Virus record (IMG/VR): IMGVR_UViG_3300021091_000516
Location: 1-20,345 of that record
Strand: one strand, 5' to 3'
Length of the DNA: 20,345 nt
DNA from: a virus
The translations under genes were made by a program, and so were the position numbers. The notes below the pieces were generated by a model. That model had not been told where the DNA came from. It saw only the letters and a list, made by a program, of their open reading frames with translations, and did no database searches. This document shows positions 4,663 to 10,269 of this stretch, in pieces. Each line of letters begins with the position of its first letter. The first letter of the stretch is position 1.

Positions 4663-4680
4663 GCCCCTACCGCTAGGGGC
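4663..4680. repeat. Hairpin element 6, upstream of the first array gene
   Basis: GCCCCT (4663-4668) and AGGGGC (4675-4680) pair around a 6-nt loop, 62 nt upstream of the first leftward gene. It appears to be the leading member of the hairpin series and would lie in the 5' leader if transcription starts further right. Confidence 0.55.
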
Positions 4681-4700
4681 GCATCGTTTCGGACCTGCTG

Positions 4701-4750
4701 TTGCCTTGGTGCTCTGTGGTGCTCTCTGGTGTTGCCTGGTGTTGCCTGGT
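4701..4750. repeat. Five-copy 10-bp tandem repeat
   Basis: Five consecutive decamers (TTGCCTTGGT, GCTCTGTGGT, GCTCTCTGGT, GTTGCCTGGT twice) all end in GGT and share a pyrimidine-rich core. The 10-bp period places each copy on the same face of the helix, as in iterons or clustered protein sites. Confidence 0.65.
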
Positions 4751-5069
4751 GTGGGGCGGCAAACAAGCAACACGCAGGCCCCCAGCTGCCGCCCTGCTGC
4801 AGTCTGCGGACGCCCCCCTGCCCGCCCTTGGGTTATGTAGTCCCCTGGGATCCCAGTTGTGCCAATGGGTTAGGGCCTGCTGTTGCGGCTGTTGTTGCAA
4901 TGCACCCCCCCAGCCCCTGTCACAAATTGCCGGCAGGGCCCCTACGGGGGGTGATTGCGGCCAGGGGTGTACGCGTAAGCCCCTCACATTTTCGGAGCAA
5001 AAAAGCAAGCCTGGGTTACCAAGGACGACCAAGCGTTTAACAGGGTTTAACTAAGTACAACTTAGGTTG

Positions 5070-5128
5070 TATAGGGTACTTAGGTGTACCTAAGTGAACT
5101 ATGTATTAGATATTAGGGAGTACTAAGG
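5070..5128 (+). promoter_or_regulatory. Two T7-promoter-like cores, candidate phage polymerase promoters
   Basis: TATAGGG followed by TACTTAGG (5070-5084) and TATTAGGGAG followed by TACTAAGG (5111-5128) are two imperfect copies of one motif. Both resemble the initiation half of the T7 class promoter (CACTATAGGGAG), while the upstream recognition half does not match. They point rightward, toward the terminase genes, about 330-390 nt upstream. No RNA polymerase gene is in the window. Confidence 0.3.
5078..5095. repeat. 18-bp near-perfect palindrome ACTTAGGT-GT-ACCTAAGT
   Basis: Two 8-nt arms are exact reverse complements around a GT centre. It overlaps the downstream end of the first promoter-like core. 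A related shorter inverted repeat (CTAAGT/ACTTAG, 5051-5065) lies just upstream. Possible operator. Confidence 0.55.
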
Positions 5129-5197
5129 ACCTAATACTTAATACACCTTGTATCTATAGTTCAAAGGGGTTAGAGCCCTACGGGAGTAGATCCAGCC

Positions 5198-5216
5198 GGT
5201 GCAGCAGAGCTGCACC
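5198..5216. repeat. 8-bp stem hairpin GGTGCAGC/GCTGCACC
   Basis: Perfect 8-bp inverted repeat with an AGA loop. It lies between the AT-rich segment and the AACCATAGTT palindrome. No T-run follows on either strand, so it is not an obvious terminator. Confidence 0.55.
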
Positions 5217-5219
5217 TAT

Positions 5220-5249
5220 AACCATGGTGAACCATAGTTAACTATGGTT
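5220..5249. repeat. Three AACCAT(A/G)GT copies including a 20-bp perfect palindrome
   Basis: AACCATGGT (5220-5228) is followed by AACCATAGTT joined to its exact reverse complement (5230-5249). Repeated short units with dyad symmetry next to an AT-rich tract are typical of binding sites for replication initiators or repressors; which applies cannot be decided from sequence. Confidence 0.6.
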
Positions 5250-5250
5250 A

Positions 5251-5298
5251 CCCCTTCCCCCCCTTACCCCCCCTTCCCCTATTGCCCCTATTTCCCCC
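5251..5298 (-). other. G-quadruplex-type tract on the minus strand
   Basis: The minus strand carries six runs of four to seven G separated by two to five nt. This satisfies the usual G4 pattern several times over. It is placed between the 20-bp palindrome and the small terminase gene. Confidence 0.6.
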
Positions 5299-5347
5299 TA
5301 TTCATTATTGCGCAGTACATGTGTTCTCGTCCCCAGTTGGCAGGTAA

Positions 5348-5374
5348 GGGGGTGATGGGGTTAGGGTGATGGGG
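5348..5374 (+). other. G-quadruplex-type tract on the plus strand
   Basis: Four G runs (5, 4, 3 and 4) separated by TGAT or TTA, with GGTGATGGGG present as a direct repeat. It lies 84 nt before the small terminase ATG and, with the minus-strand tract, gives G4-type sequences on both strands within 125 bp. Confidence 0.55.
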
Positions 5375-5457
5375 TGCCTGTGGTGGGCACTGCTGAACAG
5401 GGAGGAGGGTTGCCGCTCTCCTCTCCACAAACCCAAAGGAGACAGCAGGAGGCCCCT

Positions 5458-5700
5458 ATGGCCCGCAAGGACATCAACGAGCAGCTAGCTGACCTGCATG
5501 CAGGCTTGGCAATGCACCTGAAGGACAAGCTGGATGAGGGCACCATCACGGGCAGTGAGTTAAATGTCCTGCGGCAGTTCCTGAAGGACAACCAGATCAG
5601 TGCGCAGCCAGTAGAGGGCACGCCATTTGGTGACCTGGTGTCGTCCCTGCCTGATTTGGACAAGGTGGTGCACATGGCACCACGTCGTAAATCGGCTTGA
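5458..5700 (+). CDS. terS: Terminase small subunit (T7 gp18-type DNA maturase A)
   Basis: 80-aa protein starting MARKDINEQLADLHAGLAMH, helical in its first half ('LHAGLAMHLKDKLDEGTITG', 'ELNVLRQFLKDNQISA') and extended in its second. Size (T7 gp18 is 89 aa), helical start and position directly before the large terminase identify it. It would recognise the packaging site and feed DNA to the motor. AGGAGG lies 5 nt before the ATG at 5458, which rules out the longer in-frame start at 5374. Its TGA overlaps the next ATG (TGATG), so the two subunits are coupled. The call rests on synteny and size more than on sequence motifs. Confidence 0.85.
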   Translation: MARKDINEQLADLHAGLAMHLKDKLDEGTITGSELNVLRQFLKDNQISAQPVEGTPFGDLVSSLPDLDKVVHMAPRRKSA

Positions 5701-7430
5701 TGGCCACCAAGATCAACTGGCAACCACTACCGGAGCCTTTCAGCAGCGACTTTCGGTACTTCCTGGTGGTGGTGTGGCGGCATCTGCAGCTACCAGATCC
5801 CACACCCATCCAGTTGGACATTGCTGGGTACATGCAAGAGGGCCCCAGTCGTCGGGTGATCCAAGCCTTCCGAGGTGTGGGTAAGTCATGGATGGCCGCG
5901 GCCTATGCCCTATGGCTACTGCGCAACGACCCACAGAAAAAAATCATGGTGGTGTCGGCCTCCAAGACACGGGCTGATGACTTCGCCATGTTCTGCATCC
6001 GCCTGATCCGGGAGATGCCCCTGTTGCAATGCCTGGAACCAGACCGTGATGAACAACGGGCAGCCAGTAACCGGTTTGATGTACGGCCTGCTTTTCCTGA
6101 TCAGTCACCGTCGTTGAAGTCAGTTGGCATCTTTGGTCAGCTCACCGGTAGCCGTGCTGACCTGATCCTTCCTGATGACGTAGAGACCCCTAACACCAGC
6201 TGGACTGTTGGCATGCGGGAAAAGCTGCTGGCTGCTGTCGGTGAGTTCCAGGCCATTCTCAAGCCCGGTGGGGACGTCATGTTCCTGGGCACGCCCCAGA
6301 CTGAGGAGAGCCTGTACAACAAGCTGCAGTTACGGGGGTTCACAGCCCGTACATGGCCCGCTCGTTACCCCGAAAAGCCAGAGAAGTACGGCGAGGTCCT
6401 GGCACCAGTGATCCTGGAAGCGGACAAGGCTTTGGTCGGTAAGCCAACAGACCCGCGGCGGTTCTCCGAGATGGACCTCCTGGAACGGGAGACCAGCTAC
6501 GGACGATCGGCCTTTGCCCTGCAGTTCCAACTAGACACCACCCTGTCAGACCTGATGCGCTTCCCGTTGCGCCTCAGTGACCTGATCGTGTTGGAGGTGT
6601 CAGACCATGCCCCAGAAAAGCTGGTGTGGTCCGGTGGGGCTGAATACCGCATCACTGACCTGCCAGCTGTTGGCTTCAGCGGTGACTTCTACCACCGTCC
6701 TGCCTTCATCCATGGCGATTGGTTGCCCTTCCAGGGCTGCGTCATGTTCATTGACCCCTCAGGTCGCGGTCAAGACGAAACCGCATACGCCATCGTCGCT
6801 CACCTCAACGGCAGCTTGTTCCTGCTAGAGGTTGGTGCTTACAAAGATGGCTACACCGATCAGGTGCTGGAAGGCTTGGCACAGGCTGCTAAGCGCCGCA
6901 AGGTCAACCTGATTCTCCTGGAGGACCAATTCGGCCAAGGCATGCTTGAGAACTTGCTCAAGCCCTACCTGCAGATCCATCACCCCTGCACCATCGAGCC
7001 CGTCAGGTCGAACGTGCAGAAGGAACGGCGGATCATTAACGCCCTTGAGCCCGTCATGAACCAGCACCGGCTCATCGTCAACCGCTCAGTCGTTGAAAGT
7101 GATGCCAAGGGACGGGAGGACGACGCCATTGAACGGCGCCTTAGCTACCAGCTCTTCCACCAGCTCACCCACATCACGGTGGACAGAGGCTGCTTGCAAC
7201 ACGATGACCGTCTGGATGCCGTGGCAGGTGCCGTTGAGTATTGGAACGAAAGCCTTGCCATCGACGAGGACCGGGCGATCAAAGAACGTAAAGCTGAGCT
7301 GTGGGATTTGGAGCTTGAGGCTTTCATAGGCAACATAGAAGGAGCCCTTGACGCCCAGTTGCTCGGTGTCCCTCTTACGAATCTTCCAAAGGCTCCTGCA
7401 AATGGCTCATGGATCTCCCTGCAAAGATGA
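5700..7430 (+). CDS. terL: Terminase large subunit (T7 gp19-type DNA maturase B)
   Basis: 576-aa packaging motor, close to T7 gp19 (586 aa). The ATPase domain shows Walker A 'FRGVGKSW' (residues 57-64), Walker B 'LILPDDVE' (155-162) and the coupling motif 'FLGTPQTEESLY' (195-206). The C-terminal RNase-H-like nuclease shows Asp352 in 'FIDPSGRGQDETAYAIV', the acidic pair Glu408-Asp409 in 'LILLEDQFGQG' and Asp503 in 'DDRLDAVAGAVEYW', the expected metal-binding set. It translocates genomic DNA into the prohead with ATP and cuts concatemers. T7-type terminases usually make genomes with direct terminal repeats, so this phage probably does too (inference). I start it at the ATG at 5700 that overlaps the small-subunit stop. 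Confidence 0.96.
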   Translation: MATKINWQPLPEPFSSDFRYFLVVVWRHLQLPDPTPIQLDIAGYMQEGPSRRVIQAFRGVGKSWMAAAYALWLLRNDPQKKIMVVSASKTRADDFAMFCIRLIREMPLLQCLEPDRDEQRAASNRFDVRPAFPDQSPSLKSVGIFGQLTGSRADLILPDDVETPNTSWTVGMREKLLAAVGEFQAILKPGGDVMFLGTPQTEESLYNKLQLRGFTARTWPARYPEKPEKYGEVLAPVILEADKALVGKPTDPRRFSEMDLLERETSYGRSAFALQFQLDTTLSDLMRFPLRLSDLIVLEVSDHAPEKLVWSGGAEYRITDLPAVGFSGDFYHRPAFIHGDWLPFQGCVMFIDPSGRGQDETAYAIVAHLNGSLFLLEVGAYKDGYTDQVLEGLAQAAKRRKVNLILLEDQFGQGMLENLLKPYLQIHHPCTIEPVRSNVQKERRIINALEPVMNQHRLIVNRSVVESDAKGREDDAIERRLSYQLFHQLTHITVDRGCLQHDDRLDAVAGAVEYWNESLAIDEDRAIKERKAELWDLELEAFIGNIEGALDAQLLGVPLTNLPKAPANGSWISLQR

Positions 7431-7653
7431 GCCGGTGCGGCTAAAGGCTTACGTGATCCGTTTGCCAGGCGTGTTTATTAGCGTTGACGGCCACAAGGAG
7501 CGCGGATCCTTCCAAACCATTGTCATGGCACTCAGTGAGGACATGGCCTGGGACGTCGCTATCCAGCACGATGTCTGGGAACGGCTGCCGTTCAAGGTTT
7601 CCGACGTCCAAATCTTCCCTAAAGACCCCGTGTTGACCCATGGCAGCCATTAA
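7402..7653 (+). CDS. Hypothetical protein between terminase and endolysin, 83 aa
   Basis: The likely start is the ATG at 7402, inside the 3' end of the terminase gene (29-nt overlap), giving MAHGSPCKDEPVRLKAYVIR. The protein has alternating strands ('RLKAYVIRLPGVFISVDGH', 'GSFQTIVMALSED') then an amphipathic helix 'AWDVAIQHDVWERLPFKVSD'. This looks like a compact alpha/beta domain of the kind found in small phage proteins; no family named. It overlaps the endolysin start by 14 nt. Position in a packaging-lysis operon suggests a late role. Confidence 0.65.
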   Translation: MAHGSPCKDEPVRLKAYVIRLPGVFISVDGHKERGSFQTIVMALSEDMAWDVAIQHDVWERLPFKVSDVQIFPKDPVLTHGSH

Positions 7654-8632
7654 GCTGACTGACGCGGCTAAGCACTACAAGGAGCTACCCCATCAGATAG
7701 CGGCCTGGAACGCCCTACAAGGCCTGTTGACCCCCGATCAGCTATCTGAGTTCGCTGAGGTCTATAGGGCGGCTCCTAGGCCCAAGGAGACGCCTTTCAC
7801 GAACACTTGGGATGGCGTTACGACTCTTGCCCGTCAGGCTGGCGCCAAGTACCCCGAGCTGGTAGCAGCCCAATGGGCTCTTGAATCAGGCTGGGGCAAG
7901 CACTTTTCAGGCACCTGGAACGCATTTGGCCTCAAAGGCGTTGGTGCTGACGTTGAAACCAAGGAGTTCATCAACGGCAAGTGGGTCACCATCACCGCTG
8001 GCTTCATTAACTTCCCTGACCTGGCCACCTGCGTTCAGTACTTGGTTGACCGTTGGTACAAAGACTTCAGAAATTTCCGTGGTGTTAACCACGCTTGGAC
8101 GCGCAATGCCGCAGCTAAACAGTTAGTCAACGAAGGCTACGCCACAGATCCGACCTACGCCGAAAAGCTTATTCGATTGATGGATGAGCAAGGGTCGCCT
8201 GTTGTTCAGGCACCAAAATTCACACCGACGTCACCGTTTTCTTTTCAGCTAACTCCCAACATCACCTACGGAGAGCTTGCTCTTCACTCTGAGGCACGTC
8301 GTTTCAAGTGGCAACACCAATGCGACACCGCCATAGTGCTTGCGCAGTATGCCCAAAAGGCCCGCACTCACTTCGGCAAGCCCGTTGTCATCACTTCCGG
8401 CTACAGGCCTCCCAAGATCAACGCTCAAGTTGGTGGTGCTGCCCGTTCTGAGCATCTCTACGACGCACCAGACACAGGTGCCATCGATTTCTACGTCGAC
8501 GGCATGTCAGTAATAGAGCTACAGCGTTGGATGGACAAGCAATACCCGTATTCCCTTGGCTACGGCGCACCCAAGGGCTTTGTTCACATTGGCATCCGCC
8601 CTGGGCGGCCCCGTATTCGCTGGGATTACTAA
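7640..8632 (+). CDS. Bifunctional endolysin: glucosaminidase-like plus M15-type peptidase
   Basis: 330 residues in two parts. Residues about 55-185 match the glucosaminidase (FlgJ-like, GH73 type) fold: 'LVAAQWALESGWGKHFSGTW' with Glu82 as the likely catalytic acid, then 'NAFGLKG', 'FINFPDLATCVQYLVDRWY' and 'LVNEGYATDPTYAEKLIRLM'. A short linker follows. Residues about 203-330 match peptidase M15 (M15A-type, DUF882-like): 'ITSGYRPPKINAQVGGAARS' with 'SEH' (His272), 'AIDFYVD' (Asp283) and 'FVHIG' (His316), the expected zinc ligands. The enzyme would cut both the glycan strand and the peptide stem of peptidoglycan during host lysis. No signal peptide, so a holin is required. It starts inside the preceding gene and its TAATG joins it to the next. 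Confidence 0.9.
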   Translation: MAAIKLTDAAKHYKELPHQIAAWNALQGLLTPDQLSEFAEVYRAAPRPKETPFTNTWDGVTTLARQAGAKYPELVAAQWALESGWGKHFSGTWNAFGLKGVGADVETKEFINGKWVTITAGFINFPDLATCVQYLVDRWYKDFRNFRGVNHAWTRNAAAKQLVNEGYATDPTYAEKLIRLMDEQGSPVVQAPKFTPTSPFSFQLTPNITYGELALHSEARRFKWQHQCDTAIVLAQYAQKARTHFGKPVVITSGYRPPKINAQVGGAARSEHLYDAPDTGAIDFYVDGMSVIELQRWMDKQYPYSLGYGAPKGFVHIGIRPGRPRIRWDY

Positions 8633-8820
8633 TGAAACGACTGTTGCCGCGGCCTGAATTGGCCAAGCTCATTGCCCTTGTGGAACAGCACAAGGACCAG
8701 GAGCCGTTCCTCCACCAATGGCTGACCATGGCCTATGAAGCTAACGGCGGATCCACGCTGTACCCGATGCACGAGGACGGTGCTATTGCAGGGCAGCATC
8801 ACTTGCGCGATTTTGACTAA
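8632..8820 (+). CDS. Hypothetical protein, 62 aa
   Basis: Starts MKRLLPRPELAKLIALVEQH at an ATG overlapping the endolysin stop (TAATG), then 'KDQEPFLHQWLTMAYEANGG' and an acidic end 'DGAIAGQHHLRDFD'. It is predicted to be helical in the first two thirds. The first helix is amphipathic, not long or hydrophobic enough to be a clear membrane span. The close coupling to the endolysin suggests a late or lysis-related job, but no family is recognised. Confidence 0.65.
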   Translation: MKRLLPRPELAKLIALVEQHKDQEPFLHQWLTMAYEANGGSTLYPMHEDGAIAGQHHLRDFD

Positions 8821-8844
8821 GCTGTAACTACCCGGAGCAACACC

Positions 8845-8895
8845 ATGAAAAAAGGCGGCAAAGGCGGCAAAGGCGGCGGCAAGAAGGGGTATTGA
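8845..8895 (+). CDS. 16-aa Gly/Lys-rich peptide
   Basis: A minute frame, MKKGGKGGKGGGKKGY, preceded by GGAG 9 nt upstream and followed after 2 nt by the next gene. Strongly basic and unstructured. Peptides of this composition could bind nucleic acid or fill a structural role, but none is established here. The ribosome site, the clean fit and its place in the operon support translation; it is far too short for ordinary gene callers. Confidence 0.5.
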   Translation: MKKGGKGGKGGGKKGY

Positions 8896-8897
8896 TT

Positions 8898-9053
8898 ATG
8901 GCTCCTAAGAAAGGCCTCTACGCCAACATCCACGCCAAGCGCGAGCGCATTAAGGCCGGTTCTGGCGAAAGCATGCGCAAGCCAGGCGCTAAAGGCGCCC
9001 CTACGGCCAAGGCTTTCAAGGACTCAGCCAAAACAGCCAAGAAAAAGAAGTAG
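8898..9053 (+). CDS. Small basic phage protein (DUF6321-like), 51 aa
   Basis: The sequence starts MAPKKGLYANIHAKRERIKA, then 'GSGESMRKPGAKGAPTAKAF', and ends in a poly-Lys tail. The 'GLYANIHAKRxRIxAGSGExMRKPGxKGAPTA' pattern is a conserved small phage protein family that I know as DUF6321; it occurs beside structural and terminase genes. Function unknown; the charge suggests contact with DNA or capsid. It is the last gene of the rightward unit and is followed by a convergent hairpin. Confidence 0.85.
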   Translation: MAPKKGLYANIHAKRERIKAGSGESMRKPGAKGAPTAKAFKDSAKTAKKKK

Positions 9054-9070
9054 CCCTGGCGACGCGCAGG

Positions 9071-9091
9071 AAAAGGGCGGCAAAGCCGCCC
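9071..9091 (-). terminator. Rho-independent terminator for the leftward unit
   Basis: GGGCGGC and GCCGCCC (9075-9081, 9085-9091) form a 7-bp GC stem with a 3-nt loop. On the minus strand the stem is followed directly by TTTT. It lies 2 nt after the stop of the leftward gene at 9094. The strong stem could also slow rightward transcripts arriving from 9053, so it may separate the two convergent units. Confidence 0.7.
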
Positions 9092-9093
9092 GC

Positions 9094-9249
9094 CTAGCGG
9101 CCCCGGCTTCTGCGCAACAGCTGCAGGCCCTGGAACACCAGCTGGACAATGCTGTTGCTTTTCAGGCGGCTCATGCCAATTAGCTCACTGGCCGCGGCTA
9201 CCACGATCCACGTGGCTGGGCTGTTGAGCACTGAGTCAATTCCTTCCAT
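9094..9249 (-). CDS. Small membrane-associated protein, 51 aa
   Basis: Starts MEGIDSVLNSPATWIVVAAA; residues about 12-27 (ATWIVVAAASELIG) are hydrophobic, followed by 'KSNSIVQLVFQGLQLLRRSR', an amphipathic helix with a basic end. The plan, one short membrane segment then a basic amphipathic helix, is seen in small phage membrane proteins, including holin accessories. AAGGAG lies 7 nt before the ATG, one of the strongest ribosome sites in this window. It is the last leftward gene before the terminator, and it lies opposite the endolysin unit. Confidence 0.68.
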   Translation of the reverse strand: MEGIDSVLNSPATWIVVAAASELIGMSRLKSNSIVQLVFQGLQLLRRSRGR

Positions 9250-9490
9250 CTGAAACTCCTTGGTTGTGTGTTGTTGTACCGCGGGTGGCCGTGTAGGCCT
9301 CTGCCAGGTTATCCGCGGCTTCCTTTGCTAGCCATTTGGCGATGGCCGACTGCTGATGCCACGCAGCGTTCAGTATCTCCGCTGCTTGCATCAGGTTGTC
9401 CCATTGTTGCTCTTCGTAAAACGACTGCAGCAGCCGCTGTATTGACTCTTTGCGGAGAGCCAGCTCCAGCGGCATCTCCGTCAGGTTCAC
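9236..9490 (-). CDS. Hypothetical helical protein, 84 aa, GTG start
   Basis: Mostly helix: 'LTEMPLELALRKESIQRLLQ', 'YEEQQWDNLMQAAEILNAAW' and 'AIAKWLAKEAADNLAEAY', ending in a polar tail. The 'MPLELALR' opening followed by two or three helices resembles small phage proteins without known function. The first codon is GTG at 9490, overlapping the upstream stop (GTGA); an ATG at 9475 is the alternative and would remove five residues. It overlaps the next gene by 14 nt. Confidence 0.68.
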   Translation of the reverse strand: MNLTEMPLELALRKESIQRLLQSFYEEQQWDNLMQAAEILNAAWHQQSAIAKWLAKEAADNLAEAYTATRGTTTHNQGVSDGRN

Positions 9491-9732
9491 TGGTGCGGCA
9501 CCTCAAGCCGTGCAACCCGCTGCTCAAGGTTGTTTAGGCGAGAGAAGGTCTCCCTGCGGTCCGCCTTGATGTCCACGTGCAGCTGCTCAAGGCGTGCTGC
9601 CACGTTGTCCACGCTGGCTGCAAGGCGGATAACGGCGTCTCGGCCTTCGCGGCTACGGGAACCTATGGACCCCATGCCCAAGGCGCCCACGGTGATCACC
9701 GCACCCGCAACCGCCGCCGCTACTTCGATCAC
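9487..9732 (-). CDS. Holin or spanin candidate: one membrane segment plus coiled coil, 81 aa, GTG start
   Basis: Residues about 3-23 (EVAAAVAGAVITVGALGMGS) are a Gly/Ala-rich membrane segment. Residues about 33-77 ('DAVIRLAASVDNVAARLEQL', then 'SRLNNLEQRVARLEV') have clear heptads of Leu, Val and Ile. An N-terminal membrane helix followed by a coiled coil fits a class of short holins or i-spanin-like proteins, and no other holin candidate stands next to the endolysin. The only possible start is a GTG at 9732. Function is inferred from topology alone; a structural membrane protein is an alternative. Confidence 0.6.
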   Translation of the reverse strand: MIEVAAAVAGAVITVGALGMGSIGSRSREGRDAVIRLAASVDNVAARLEQLHVDIKADRRETFSRLNNLEQRVARLEVPHQ

Positions 9733-9783
9733 TGGTCTTGTTCTTGTTCAGCCAAAGCGTATCGCGGACTGTCCAGACCCGCT

Positions 9784-9921
9784 TTAACGGCCCTGACCAA
9801 TCCGCTTCTTGCGCCCAGGCTTTGCTTTTGTCCTTACAGAATTGCCGATGCTGGTTTTTTTGTAGCGAGCACGAGAGACATGCTCGACCTTTGCAGCACC
9901 GGTCTTGCTTTTAGCGACCAT
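9784..9921 (-). CDS. Small basic phage protein 'KTSIGNS-R' type, 45 aa
   Basis: Starts MVAKSKTGAAKVEHVSRARY and continues 'KKTSIGNSVRTKAKPGRKKR' with a short basic tail 'IGQGR'. A 'KTSIGxSxRxKxKxxxKRxxxGQGR' end is common in very short proteins of aquatic phages, usually located among late genes. Function unknown; the charge suggests nucleic acid or capsid contact. Its ATG overlaps the stop of the DUF7936-like gene (TGATG). I support it by composition, fit and resemblance. Confidence 0.75.
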   Translation of the reverse strand: MVAKSKTGAAKVEHVSRARYKKTSIGNSVRTKAKPGRKKRIGQGR

Positions 9922-10235
9922 CAGCCCCAGGGGACGCCGCTAGCCTTGGTGGGCTCACGCTGTTCCGAGAGCTGGTTCAGCAGTGCTTGAGCAACCTCTT
10001 GCACTTTCTCTTCCCCAAGGGCTGCTTGCACCCAGCCCACCACGATTTCTTCAGTGAGGTCGGCGTAGGGAATCAGGGTCTCAGGGCGCTTAAAGCCAAT
10101 CGAGCCGTAGGCGCCAGCACGGTAGGTGCCGTCCTCTACGTCCACGGTGTAGTGAGCGGTGTAGACAAACCCGTCAGCGGTTTCCCGCTCAAGGTTTGCA
10201 ATCTTCCAGGTTGAGGTGGGGTTTTCAGCGGTCAT
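9921..10235 (-). CDS. DUF7936-like phage protein, 104 aa
   Basis: The sequence 'WKIANLERETADGFVYTAHY' then 'TVDVEDGTYRAGAYGSIGFK', 'TLIPYADLTEEIVVGWVQAA' and 'ALLNQLSEQREPTKASGVPW' follows a conserved pattern in aquatic phages: strands with 'G-x-V-x-T-x-H-Y', a 'Y-x-A-G-A-Y-G-S-I-G' loop, an 'LTEE' helix and a 'P-T-x-A-x-G-V-P-W' end. I know this family as DUF7936; its role is unestablished, and its regular location near tail-fibre genes hints at a virion or assembly function. Length agrees. It starts 74 nt after the tail-fibre gene, across a hairpin. Confidence 0.82.
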   Translation of the reverse strand: MTAENPTSTWKIANLERETADGFVYTAHYTVDVEDGTYRAGAYGSIGFKRPETLIPYADLTEEIVVGWVQAALGEEKVQEVAQALLNQLSEQREPTKASGVPWG

Positions 10236-10269
10236 TGGTTTGGTCGTGTCAGGTGGAAATTAAAGGATA

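Larger units (their letters stand above)
4601..5457. other. 857-bp gene-free divergent control region
   Basis: No convincing gene lies here; the open frames are low-complexity, antisense to each other and lack ribosome sites. Composition shifts from GC-rich (4601-5030) to AT-rich (about 5035-5250) to C-runs (5251-5298) and G-runs (5348-5374). It contains a 10-bp tandem repeat, several inverted repeats and T7-promoter-like cores. Because leftward genes start on one side and the terminase operon on the other, it must hold at least two promoters. The position directly before the small terminase gene also fits a packaging site or replication origin; this is inference. Confidence 0.7.

Noticed and set aside
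4609-5054. Plus- and minus-strand open frames of 117-143 aa in the control region
   Set aside because: Low-complexity Cys/Pro/Gly composition, mutually antisense, no ribosome site and no domain-like pattern; treated as non-coding.
4601-5457. tRNA gene or attachment site in the control region
   Set aside because: I could not fold any segment into a cloverleaf with a recognisable T-loop, and no tRNA-like 3' end was seen.
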